Source: Lichtheimia corymbifera B2541 (lineage: Eukaryota > Mucoromycota > Mucoromycetes > Mucorales > Lichtheimiaceae). Taken from it: a DNA stretch of 32,162 nucleotides. Below, piece by piece: positions 1-10,928 of this stretch (its first letter is position 1; every line of letters starts with the position of its first letter). The stretch is taken from contig JNEU01000175.1 in assembly GCA_000697475.1 (NCBI GenBank), positions 1 through 32,162 on the forward strand. The letters are read 5' to 3'. The translations under genes were made by a program, and so were the position numbers. The notes under the pieces were generated by a model that ran no database searches, had not been told where the DNA came from, and saw only the letters and a list, made by a program, of their open reading frames with translations.

Positions 1-445
1 GAGTTGATCAGCATGTCGATGCCCAGCGCCCTGAACAAGTTTCACGATGGAGGTGGACAACGGCGGGGGTGTGCACTATGCAGCCTACTTGCGTTCCGTC
101 GGTCCACCGTCTCCTCTATATTTGGACCGCCCGATTCATAAAATATCACAATGAAGTATGCGATTTTTAAATGAATGGAGTTGATCAGCATGACTCAGCG
201 AATCCGCTTACCAAGTTTCAAGTTCAAAATAGGCAATCCCAATATAATGCATACTAAATGACATTTCAATGAATCCGGGCGGGTGCCGAATTTCTGCCCA
301 TCATAGTAAACCCCACATTACACCCTCCCATTCAAAACTTTTAAATGAAGTGTGGGTTCTTTATTAAGACAAAGTTGATCAGCATACCCGAGAGCATATT
401 CTGACCAAGTTTGAGGTCAAGGTAAGCAATCTCAATGTTATGGAT
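1..445 (-). repeat. Left copy of the nucleosome-length monomer array
   Basis: This is the mirror image of the monomers at 4506-4950. The complement of the shared anchor AAACTTG (CAAGTTT) lies near 36-42, 212-218 and 406-412, each beside a TTGATCAGCAT element. The array appears to continue past the left edge of the window. No gene is seen here. Confidence 0.75.
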
Positions 446-1535
446 TAATATATAGTGTGCATGGATCTGTCTGACAGCGTCCCCAAATTAATTTCCAGCT
501 CTTCCACTTTCAGGTTTTTGCCTCTTCCAACCATTCTCAACTGTTGCCGCATTCAAGTACAACTACCACCTGCAAACGATTGCTCTGCTTCAACCCATCA
601 TGTCCATCCTACAACTGCCTTGATCCTATTGTCTTTGACTGAATGGCACACTCCATGCCGTGTTCGCAGCTTTTTTATCACTCTTACAACACCCGCGTTC
701 CTTGATACTACACACCCTCTTGCTTCTCTCATCTGCCACAACCAATCGTAACAGCGTTCATTCCAGCAGTTACTTTTAGCGTGCCCTTTACACCATTATC
801 TCAAACAGCGTTCTTTACTTGCAGCAGCATGCCTTGTAACCTTTTCTTTATGAACAGCAGATAGCCATTGTACAGAAGCTGCTTTATTTACGTGTAACTT
901 ACGCATCCTCATGGTTATCGCCATCAACTACTACTAGTGCGCAATACCAGCATTTTTCACCTGATTGAGCTGCGATAGAAAGTGAACAAGCAAGTGATTG
1001 ACCAACTGCCGGGTGGAAAAGGAAGCATGTCAGAAGGCGATCGCATGAGTTCTTTGTATCAACGATTGGACTTGCATTGGCTATGGATGGATGGATGGAT
1101 GGATGCAATCAAGCACAGTGGTGGATTACTTTGTACGTCATCAGCAGGAAGGATGAAGGATGGATCATGTTGCTTGGACGCGGCTGAGGATGACGATGGA
1201 TTGGATGGCATGGATGAGACGGTTTGTATATTTGACCAAAGTCAGTTTGCCGCCATGGATGATATTGGATGTTGGAGCCAAGACATGCACAGCAGCAAGC
1301 ATGCAATCCTGGAAGAAGACGTTTACGACGGTAGCAACCAAGGATTCAATGACGCAACGATAATGGTATCCACCGATTCCATGTGATCCATTTGGCTAGT
1401 TTCTGGAATGAAAGGCAGGATAGAAAGATAGTCTACTTCATTGTATCGAGACGCTTTTGTTGTTTTTATCACATTACATTCATTAAAGCTTTCTTGTTGA
1501 TATGCTGATAGACAATAGCAAGTAGTATTGTACAC
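445..1535 (-). pseudogene. Decayed coding relic, left arm copy
   Basis: This is the mirror of the relic at 3416-4506 and is described there. Read on the minus strand it gives the same chain of open stretches interrupted by stops, with a few arm-specific substitutions. Around 900-906, for instance, the left copy has a stop in one frame where the right copy is open. A (GATG)n microsatellite lies inside it at about 1085-1104. A 134-codon open frame on the plus strand at 982-1386 overlaps it. I judge that frame less protein-like because of its low complexity, but the choice of coding strand is inference. Confidence 0.4.
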
Positions 1536-2004
1536 AGGTTTAAATAGACGACTCTTGTATTTTTTAAGATAATAAACCTCTAGTAATGGTAACCAACAAT
1601 AATGATTGTTACAGAAAATTGATCCATTGTAAGCTTAAGTGATTGTGTTCAGGAAAGAGTGGGCTATGATACAATATGACACGAGTACATCCAGATGCTT
1701 ACATACGATGACTTCCAGCATGCCCAATTTTGTATGTATGACCTTAGATGGGTACGATCTCTGGAGCAAGCAATCCACCGCCCAGCCATTCTTTCACACG
1801 TATACTCTCAGATGCACCAATTATTTGGCTTGTTAACCATACCATGATTCCAGACAGTCTACCACACGCGAACCTTACTATAGGGGCAGGAACCATTATG
1901 CAATCTCCACCAATAAGATTGAATCCCAAAGCCCCGCCCTGTTCTGCTTAATCGTACAATCGGCACCTTTCTGCACCTTTGGTTCTAGTACAAGTGAGGC
2001 GATT

Positions 2005-2442
2005 GACAATGAACAAACACCACCCCCCATATAGCATCACGCTTACAGCATAGTAAAAATATAAAGGTGGCTGTATCTCTAAACTTTACAATGAAACGTG
2101 GGCTCTTTCATAGAACAATATTGCTCGTCGGCGTCAAGCGCACCTTGGGTGCAAGTTTCACGATCGTCGCGACCAATCCCAGATTCACCCAATGTCACCA
2201 CCAGCCAAAAAAAATCAAGGGTAGACCTGATTTCACTTTGGCTGGTGGTGACATTGGGTGAATCTCAGATGGCCACGACGATTGTGAAACTTGCACACAA
2301 GGTGCGCTTCATCCCGACGAGCAACATTGCTCGATGAAGACCCCACGTTTCATTGTAAAGTTTAGAGATACAGCCACCTTTATGTTTTTACTATGCTGTA
2401 AGCGTGATGCTATATAATAAGTGGTGTTTGCTCATTGTCAAG
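2005..2442. repeat. Central fold-back element 1 (about 205-bp inverted arms)
   Basis: Bases 2007-2210 are mirrored by about 2241-2442 with a loop of about 30 bp. The arms share the stretches CATCACGCTTACAGCATAGT, TAAAGGTGGCTG, CTCTAAACTTTACAATGAAA and TCACCACCAGCCAAA in opposite orientation. Both ends carry CATTGTCAA/TTGACAATG. No coding capacity is apparent, and the structure resembles a MITE-like fold-back element. The right half also shares the GAAACTTGCACAC to CTTCATTGT layout of the outer monomers, so it may be derived from the same repeat family. Confidence 0.8.
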
Positions 2443-2506
2443 TATAACCCAAATGAGCGGAGATGCACAAAGAAGTCCGTCTGCAACACAGCACATCGGC
2501 ATCATA

Positions 2507-2948
2507 CTTCACAATGAACAAACACCACTTATTATATAGCATCACGCTTACAGCATAGTAAAAACATAAAGGTGGCTGTTCTCTAAACTTTACAATGAAA
2601 CGTGGGGTCTTCATAGAACAAAATTGAGCGGCGGGATGAAGCGCACCTTGTGTGCAAGTTTCACAATCGTCGTGGCCAATCCCAGATTCACCCAATGTCA
2701 CCACCAGCCAAAGTGAAATCAGGTCGACCCCAGATCTACTTTGGCTGGTGGTGACATTCGGTGAATCTGAGAATGGTCACGACGATCGTGAAACTTGCAC
2801 ACAAGGTGCGCTTGACGCCGACGAGCAATATGGTTCTATGAAAGAGCCCACGTTTCATTGTAAAGTTTAGAGATACAGCCACCTTTATATTTTTACTATG
2901 CTGTAAGCGTGATGCTATATGAAGAGTGGTGTTTGTTCATTGTCAATC
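2507..2948. repeat. Central fold-back element 2 (about 205-bp inverted arms)
   Basis: This is a second hairpin of the same family as the one at 2005-2442, separated from it by about 60 bp. Its arms lie at about 2507-2713 and 2738-2948. It pairs both with itself and with element 1, so the centre of the 5-kb palindrome holds four copies of one module of about 205 bp in alternating orientation. Confidence 0.8.
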
Positions 2949-3415
2949 GCCTCACTTGTACTAGAACCAAAGGTGCAGAAAGGTGCCGATTGTACGATTA
3001 AGCAGAACAGGGCGGGGCTTTGAGATTCAATCTTATTGGTGGAGATTGCATAATGGTTCCTGCCCCTATAGTAAGGTTCGCGTGTGGTAGACTGTCTGGA
3101 ATCATGGTATGGTTAACAAGCCAAAATAATTAGTGCACCCGAGAGTATACGTGCGAAAGAATGGCAGGGCAATGGATCGCTTGCCTCCAGAGATCATACC
3201 CATATAAACTCATACATACAAAATAGCACATGCTGGAAGTCATCATACGTAAGCATATGGATACACTCGTGTCATATTGTATCATAGCCCACTCTTTCCT
3301 AAACACAATCACTTAAGCTTACAATGGATCAATTTTCTGTAACAATCATTATTGTTGGTTACCATTACTAGAGGTTTATTATCTTAAAAAATACAAGAGT
3401 CGTCTATTTAAACCT

Positions 3416-4506
3416 GTGTACAATACTACTTGCTATTGTCTATCAGCATATCAACAAGAAAGCTTTAATGAATGTAATGTGATAAAAACAACAAAAGCGT
3501 CTCGATACAATGAAGTAGACTATCTTTCTATCCTGCCTTTCATTCCAGAAACTAGCCAAATGGATCACATGGAATCGGTGGATACCATTATCGTTGCGTC
3601 ATTGAATCCTTGGTTGCTACCGTCGTAAACGTCTTCTTACAGGATTGCATGCTTGCTGCTGTGCATGTCTTGGCTCCAACATCCAATATCATCCATGGCG
3701 GCAAACTGACTTTGGTCAAATATACAAACCGTCTCATCCATGCCATCCAATCCATCGTCATCCTCAGCCGCGTCCAAGCAACATGATCCATCCTTCATCC
3801 TTCCTGCTGATGACGTACAAAGTAATCCACCACTGTGCTTGATTGCATCCATCCATCCATCCATCCATAGCCAATGCAAGTCCAATCGTTGATACAAAGA
3901 ACTCATGCGATCGCCTTCTGACATGCTTCCTTTTCCACCCGGCAGTTGGTCAATCACTTGCTTGTTCACTTTCTATCGCAGCTCAATCAGGTGAAAAATG
4001 CTGGTATTGCGCACTAGTAGTAGTTGATGGCGATAACCATGAGGATGAGCAAGTTACACGTAAAGAAAGCAGCTTCTGTACAATGGCTATCTGCTGTTCA
4101 TAAAGAAAAGGTTACAAGGCATGCTGCTGCAAGTAAAGAACGCTGTTTGAGATAATGGTGTAAAGGGCACGCTAAAAGTAACTGCTGGAATGAACGCTGT
4201 TACGATTGGTTGTGGCAGATGAGAGAAGCAAGAGGGTGTGTAGTATCAAGGAACGCGGGTGTTGTAAGAGTGATAAAAAAGCTGCGAACACGGCATGGAG
4301 TGTGCCATTCAGTCAAAGACAATAGGATCAAGGCAGTTGTAGGATGGACATGATGGGTTGAAGCAGAGCAATCGTTTGCAGGTGGTAGTTGTACTTGAAT
4401 GCGGCAACAGTTGAGAATGGTTGGAAGAGGCAAAAACCTGAAAGTGGAAGAGCTGGAAATGAAGTTGGGGACGCTGTCAGACAGATCCATGCACACTATA
4501 TATTAA
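3416..4506 (+). pseudogene. Decayed coding relic, right arm copy
   Basis: Several neighbouring open stretches look like remains of a protein but are broken by stops. In one frame: 3601-3783 (contains GGKLTLVKYTNRLIHAIQSI), 4024-4152 (KKAASVQWLSAVHKEKV) and 4156-4350 (rich in Cys, His and Trp, with CYDWLWQMREARGCVVSR). The last, 4399-4503, has a charged helix (KVEELEMKLG) ending at TAA 4504-4506. Stops between them include TAA 4153, TGA 4351 and TGA 4396. An upstream stretch at 3416-3628 is open in another frame, and a phase-0 intron ending at TTACAG 3636-3641 could join the two. I do not recognise a family. A decayed transposase or captured host gene is possible. That this is coding at all is inference from residue composition. 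Confidence 0.42.
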
Positions 4507-5460
4507 TCCATAACATTGAGATTGCTTACCTTGACCTCAAACTTGGTCAGAATATGCTCTCGGGTATGCTGATCAACTTTGTCTTAATAAAGAACCCACA
4601 CTTCATTTAAAAGTTTTGAATGGGAGGGTGTAATGTGGGGTTTACTATGATGGGCAGAAATTCGGCACCCGCCCGGATTCATTGAAATGTCATTTAGTAT
4701 GCATTATATTGGGATTGCCTATTTTGAACTTGAAACTTGGTAAGCGGATTCGCTGAGTCATGCTGATCAACTCCATTCATTTAAAAATCGCATACTTCAT
4801 TGTGATATTTTATGAATCGGGCGGTCCAAATATAGGGATGACGATGGACCTACGGAACGCAAGTAGGCTGCATAGTGCACACCCCCGCCGTTGTCCACCT
4901 CCATCGTGAAACTTGTTCAGGGCGCTGGGCTACGACATGCTGATCAACTCCATTCATATTAAAGTCGCAGACTTCATTGTGAGAAATAAAATGGGGGCGT
5001 CCGACGATGAATGGACGTGAATATATATAGGATGGACGGTCCCATGACTCGAGATTCCCTTTCTCAAAGATGAAACTTTCACACAAGATTCTCTTGGACA
5101 TGCTGATCAACTTTGTCTTAATAAAGAACCCACACTTCATTCAAAGATTTTGAATGGGAGGGTATAATGTGGGGTTTACTATGATCGACGGAAATTCCGT
5201 ACCCCGGCCAGACTCATGAAATGTCATTTAGTATGAATTACCTCAGGATCCCCACTCTCGAACTTGAAACTTGGCATGAAGGTTCTCTGAGTCATGCTGA
5301 TCAATTCCATTCATTTAAAAACTGCATGCTTCATTGTGAGAATTTTAAATGCGAACGGCCCAAATATAGGAGAGACGCTGGATGGACGGGAACGTCCCCG
5401 AGATTGCCACCTCCATCATGAAACTTGAACACAACATGGTGCTGTCAGCCATGACGAGTA
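4506..5460 (+). repeat. Tandem monomers of about 155-194 bp with 534-bp higher-order period
   Basis: The anchor AAACTTG (or AAACTTT) starts at 4539, 4733, 4909, 5073, 5267 and 5421. The spacings are 194, 176, 164, 194 and 154 bp. Units one and four, and two and five, are both exactly 534 bp apart and are most alike: both pairs share long stretches such as TTGTCTTAATAAAGAACCCA in units one and four. Each unit has the order AAACTTG, then TGCTGATCAA (or a variant), then a CTTCATT motif. This is a diverged three-unit higher-order repeat. The first three units belong to the big palindrome and the last three lie outside it. The final unit (5421 onward) resembles the modules of the central fold-back elements, including TACCTTTATGTTTT and GTAAGCGTGATG. 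Confidence 0.8.
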
Positions 5461-5559
5461 TTTTTGTTCTCATAAAGACCTCACGCTTCATTATGAAAAT
5501 GTTGAGAAAGAGGTACCTTTATGTTTTACCTATGCGGCGGCCGTAAGCGTGATGGAGCT

Positions 5560-6100
5560 GCTTTTTCTTACTGGATGGTGTCGAGTAGATTAACGGAATG
5601 ATGAAGAGCTGAGTGAAATGACACGTGGTGGTTGCTGCACCAATGGATGATGATTGATTTTAGCAAGGTATATAGGTAAACAACACCCAATATGTAATGA
5701 AGGTATGGGTCAAGGTATGTATAGTACAGTAATAATGACTGCACATCACATTTGGGTGGAGGAGAAGGTCGACCTGCATAAACAGAGGGTGATATAAGCA
5801 AGCAGGTTGGATGAAAGTAGTGTTTTAGAAAATGAGCGCATGGCAATCATGATGGATGAATGCAGACGACATTGGATGACAATAAGGATTGATGAGTGAT
5901 ATGTTTATTTAGTTGGTTGGTTGGATTACGTTACTACCATGCCTATATTTTTGGTATGCACGAAAGGATCAAGCAAATGTGTAGGTGTCGGCGGTGTATC
6001 ATTCTGCTTGCTGCATTAATCACTTCTGCCTGCCATTTGTGGAACTGGTCCCTCCTTCCCGCACACTCTCCTCCAGCAGCTATTTGACCAACCGCTCCCG
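5560..6100. other. Gene-free spacer between repeat block and F-box gene
   Basis: This stretch lies between the repeat block and the first F-box gene. No convincing open frame, RNA gene or repeat was seen. Its right part presumably holds the promoter of the gene starting at 6101, but no clear TATA box could be assigned. Confidence 0.5.
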
Positions 6101-8501
6101 ATGGTTGAATGCAACACCCAACACAACTCGAAGGAACACCAGCTCGATCTCGGCTATCTTCAACAGACATTAGCAGCAGCAAACTCAGCATTCGACAATG
6201 CGTTGTATCCAAAGGCTCTTGAACACTACCAATCGGTTATGCACGACATTGACACGGTGCTCCCATATCAGATCCTCATGCAATGTGCGCGTGCCCATCG
6301 GGCAGTTGGTGAACTGAAGCTTGCCATTGACGATGTTCTCAGGGCCATTGCACGTTATCCTATCGATCCTTGTGGTTACTTGCTTGCAGCAGACTTATAT
6401 CTCGAACAAGACATGCTCAGGGACACGTTGTTAATATGTGACGAGGGGTGTGCCAATGCGAATGTTGATATGCCAGGATATCAGGATCTACAGTCTATGA
6501 GACGCAAGGTGATATACCGTGTGCTTGTGCGCAATAGCTGGGTCAGTGAGCGGCTTTCAGGCGAAATCATCGATCAAATATTGTCATTGTTACCCATCAA
6601 GTCCCAAGTGCAGTTGGCAATGACATGCAAGCATTGGAACACTTACGTCTTCAGCTTTTGGCCGGGGTTATGGAATACTGTGCGATTGACTTGTCTGAGT
6701 GATCAAAAGGAGCGTCTGTTATCAACCATTCCTGGTCACAAAGTACGACATTTGATTATTGACACGGGAATCCCTTGGAAAGCACGTGAGCGGCTCATTA
6801 CCAATAAATGGGATCAACTAGAATCACTGGGTATTGTATCATCATCCTAATCCAGTCTGCTACTGTGTTTCGCTTACTCGGAGTATACTAGTTTATGCTG
6901 AAAGGGACATGGCACCATGGAATTGGTTTCAACAGCTGGTCGAGATGAACAAGACGACATTGAAAAGAGTGGAACTTTATGAATCCGAGACAGTACAATA
7001 TTCCAAGGGATGGATATACCTGATATTGAGTGCATGTACAAACCTTGAGACTTTTCGTTGTTTTGGATACAAGAACTCTACCAGTGGATCAGTGCTCATT
7101 CCAACATCATCAATATCACTTGCCGACTATCAATTGCTTGCATCATTGACGCTTCCCATTGTTCGAATATCAGCAACCTCACCATCCATTGCCCGGTGCC
7201 TCCCAGAGATCTTGCCACATTGTCCCAATTTGGAGGATATCAGCTTTGATGATTATGAGATTGAATCAAGTGGTGATCATGACGATGATAATAACAACGA
7301 ACGGCTCTTGTGTCGAATGTTGACAGCCATTGATCGACACTGTCCAATGATTAAAAAGATCGAAATCAACACACAGCCATCACCTTACGAGCATTGGTAT
7401 CCATCACTGCCTTCTTCATCTGGCTTGCAGTCATTTTCATTCCAATTATCAAAGAGTCATCATGGAGACGACCAAAGTGACCAGGTTTTAACATCATTTG
7501 TCGAGAAGCATCATACAACACTCGGGAGGATATGGATAGTGCACAATGGACTCGTGCCTTGGTCAATGAACGATGGTCGACCCATGCGATATTTACAGCG
7601 ATTGAGTCAACTTGACATTCCCAGAGTGCGTGATTTATGTATTGCTCTACAAGATGATGGGCATACGACCGCTTCCGATGTCAACCAATTATCACTATCG
7701 ATCGGCACCGTGAATTCCATCCTTCAACGATTGCAGTCACTTGAATATCTTCAATTGATCGATTGCTTTGCCGCTGAGGTGCTTCAAACAATTGCTGACA
7801 AACTTGATCGACGACGTTTGCGCGTATTACGTCTGGTGAATCATAAAACGGACCAATGCGAACAACGTTCAGGGAATTTAAAGCAGTATCGTGGTGCGGC
7901 TATTGGCTCATTGTGTCGTTTCTTTGATTATACCATGAATCTGCTCTCGGTCGTCGATCTTGACATCGGTCGGTGGGTCAATAATGAGGTACTCAGGGCC
8001 ATTGGACGCAACGACAAGCAGCACCAGCATGTACTTACTCGCTTACGAATTGGAAAAGGTCACAAGATCACATCAGGGGGACTCTTGGATTTCGCCGAGG
8101 ATATGCGACAATCTCAGCTAACACACCTGTCGATTGATCTTTGCAATGTCGATAAAAAAATGATCGATGATTTACTGGAATTTGCAACCTTCCCGCACCT
8201 TATCAATATCGATATCAACACCAACCGCAAATATTGTCATGTACGAGCTACCATTGCTCGTTTTTTTTCCGCTAGTCGCAACACATTGCATTTGAAGATA
8301 TCCTACGCCACGCCCTGGGATTACAACGAAGAAGATCATCGAGTATATACATGCAGCGAGATGGATGGAGATGAAATCGCCATCTATATACGGCTAGGAT
8401 CACTCGGCTACGGTCATATGGGCGCCAATCTCCGTGGTGAGGTAGTTTGGGACGATATGTGTCCTGATGATTGTGGCGATAGTAGTGATGGTAATGATTG
8501 A
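6101..8501 (+). CDS. TPR / F-box / LRR protein (Pof3/Dia2-like architecture)
   Basis: Two exons, 6101-6830 and 6892-8501, give about 779 residues. The 61-nt intron (GTATTG..TACTAG, phase 1) restores the frame as ESL-VYAERD. Residues about 17-122 form helical TPR-like repeats (AHRAVGELKLAIDDVLRAI). Residues about 146-190 are an F-box (LSGEIIDQILSLLPIKSQVQ followed by LAMTCKHWN). The rest is a long leucine-rich series with CPNLEDISFD and CTNLETFRCFG signatures, typical of LRR solenoids. Such proteins act as substrate receptors of SCF ubiquitin ligases: the F-box binds Skp1 and the LRRs bind the target. S. pombe Pof3 and yeast Dia2 share the TPR-F-box-LRR order. The C-terminus is acidic (DGDEIA, DDCGDSSDGND). 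AATAAA lies at 8512-8517. The next gene is a related copy. The target is unknown. Confidence 0.88.
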
Positions 8502-8665
8502 GCTTTTTATTAATAAAGATAAAAGGATAAAGCAAGAGAAATGTAACACAAAGATCATCCAGGTGTAACAATAACCTGCCTACAAAGACGAGTCTCCTGT
8601 TTGCCTCTCTTTTTTTTTCTCTTTTTACTCTTTTCTCTCTCGTGCCTACCATTCCTTTATACAAC

Positions 8666-10670
8666 ATGCCAAATGCCACCAACACTACTATGTCATTGCC
8701 TGTGGATATATTGAGAATGGCATTACCTTATACGACCTTGAAATCGAGGTTGCAGCTCGCAGATACGTGCCGTTACTGGCGCGGGTTTCTGCTAAATGAG
8801 TGGGAGGATATGTGGGACACAATTGTTATTAAGGTCACACGTGACAACAAGGACAATATCAGCAACGCAGATTTGAACAGAGTACTCCTGCATGCACCTC
8901 GTGACAAGATACGCCATTTGTCATTTCGGTCATCAGACAACAACAACTACACTACTGCAGGTGATAATACTACGCTAGGCTACAAAGACATTGGATCAAT
9001 TATTGTAAAGCATGGATGTCGGCAAATTGAAACGATAGGTATGTATTTTATTCGCATACACACACTACTACGTTTGGCTGATGCATGAATTGAAAAAAGT
9101 GTATGATGTACAAAAGAAAGACACGATTGAAGGTTGGTTTGGTGATCTCGTTATGATGAACAAGGAAACACTCAAGCGTCTATGGTTGCGGGGCAACTTG
9201 TCAGCCTCGATTGCAAAAGCATGGCTCTCTACACTACTCATCACGTGTTCTGAGCTTCAAGAATTATGTTGCATGGCAACGCACCTCTCACCATCACCAC
9301 CACCACCACCTGGTGCTCCTATTGAAATCGGCTTACTGGTTCAACTTCCTCCACGCCTTCCTTTGACACGCCTTGCTCTATCCACCGTTGAGCTCACTTC
9401 AGCATTACCAGCGATTATATCTCAGTGTCCACATCTCGAGGAATTGGTGTTTGACGAACGCTACTCACCTACTCTATCATCGGGTGGATTTGGTTTCCTT
9501 ACAAACGATATTCTCGAACAAGTCGACCAACATTGTCCCAATATCAAACATATCAGTATCAACACAACAGCATGCATGGATGATCCCTTTGAATATGATA
9601 ACATGTCACGTGCTGGGCCTGGATTGCAAGTTTTGAAATGCATGATGATCCCGCCAGCTGGATATAGCGGTACATTGCAAATGTTGATTGACACGCATTA
9701 CACCACCCTTGACAAGCTTATATTACGCATTGGTAAACCTGATCGCATTATGGATATACAGCCAATACCACCCTTTGTCATTCCGGGGTCATGTCAACAG
9801 TTGCGCTATTTGACTCTCCACGATTCACCTCATCGGATGATGCAATCCTACACCAGCCGTCAGCTTTGCGATTTATTACTATCATGCCCATGTCTTGATT
9901 CGCTTTCTCTAAAGAGCCATGCACTGTATACGACCGATGTATATGCAACACTTGCTGACATGACTACTACATCAACATCATTACGCCATCTCTATCTCGA
10001 GTGCCCAACATCCATATCCGTGACAGAAAGGGATGACTATCAGCATGTATCACAAAGCATATCCGATCTCTTTAAGACCCAAGGAGCAACACGCTTAAAG
10101 ACAATCGAATTACATTTGGGAGGATTGATGAATGATCGTATCCTGGAATCTGTGGGGAATGGATGCACATCATTGTCACAGTTTGTCATTGGCCGATCCA
10201 ACGCATTGACCGTGGCAGGGATGATCGCATGGGCTCAACATACACAGCAAACCCGATTAACACATGCATCCTTCTACCTGTACGATGATCAGAGTGTAAT
10301 GAATAGCAGTGAAAACTTGCTTCTTATTACAATGGCATTGTCCCTTTTACCGCAATTGATACATTTGAATCTCGCACACCCTACGGTCACTTACAAAGAA
10401 GCCAAGGAACACTTGCTACGATTTTGTATTCTCAGTCGAAGCAAATGGAGACCTAAAATCACGTATGCGGGTTTCAATCCAACCACGGGTCCATTCACTG
10501 CGCAGTTTAGGTTACAAGCAAAAGTCGAAAAAAGGTCTTGTGATAGTGCTAGGAGTGAATGGACAGAGTACTCATGCCAGGAATGGTGGGATAAAAGTCC
10601 AAATCCAATGCCTATTACCGTTCATTATGATCATCAAAAGCATCGTGTGCACATGGGAAATAAATATTAA
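8666..10670 (+). CDS. F-box / LRR protein, tandem paralogue without TPR
   Basis: Exons 8666-9038 and 9100-10670 give about 647 residues. The intron is 61 nt (GTATGT..AAAAAG, phase 1), the same length, phase and position (I-VYDVQ) as in the gene upstream, which shows common descent. The F-box is at the very N-terminus (residues about 9-48: SLPVDILRMALPYTTLKSRL, then LADTCRYWRGF). LRR-type units follow (CPHLEELVFDE, CPCLDSLSLKS). The ATG at 8666 was chosen because it directly precedes the F-box and follows a pyrimidine-rich leader (about 8600-8640). The spacer to the upstream gene is only 164 bp, too short for a TPR block. The likely role is an SCF substrate receptor. The neighbour on the right is convergent, ending 258 bp away. 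Confidence 0.87.
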
Positions 10671-10928
10671 TATTCAAAGTCTCCTCATCTTGTTGATAAC
10701 GGAGGTATTTAAATCTTATATGTAGAAGAAGGACACAGAAAAAGATGCGATTTAGTGAAAGATTATTGTGAAGCTTCACATGACAATGATAAGCAATATG
10801 ATTCTATTTAGACATGCAATAGCGTATAAGAGGGGAAAAGGTGAAAGAAGAGCGAGGTAAAAGTAGTAGTAGGAGTAGGAGTAGGTGGTGGTGTAACGGA
10901 TGACGGATAAAACAGGATGTTGGTATTT

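Larger units (their letters stand above)
1..4950. repeat. Giant near-perfect inverted repeat (about 2 x 2.45 kb)
   Basis: The first 2.44 kb reappears in reverse complement in the following 2.44 kb. Pairing follows x to 4951-x over almost the whole length: bases 31-60 match 4891-4920, and open frames on the two sides mirror each other with coordinate sums of exactly 4951. Near the centre the sum shifts to 4949, so there is a 2-bp indel. The unpaired centre is about 2446-2503. The arms are not identical: for example base 1312 differs, and 100-125 compared with 4826-4851 carries several substitutions. Pairing is still intact at base 1, so the true left end may lie outside the window. If transcribed through, it would give a hairpin RNA with arms of about 2.4 kb. 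It could be a fold-back type element, two element copies inverted, or part of a satellite-rich chromosomal region. Confidence 0.93.

Noticed and set aside
982..1386. Plus-strand 134-codon open frame in the left arm (and its mirror)
   Set aside because: It is low in complexity (MDGWMD from the GATG repeat, Met/Asp-rich end) and overlaps a more protein-like frame on the other strand. No start context or splice support was seen.
1..4950. Palindrome as a pure assembly artefact
   Set aside because: The arms differ at many positions and by a small indel near the centre, so they are two separate sequences. Long reads would still be the decisive test.
1..5460. CRISPR array
   Set aside because: The units are diverged, far longer than CRISPR repeats, and lie in a eukaryotic genome with spliced genes.
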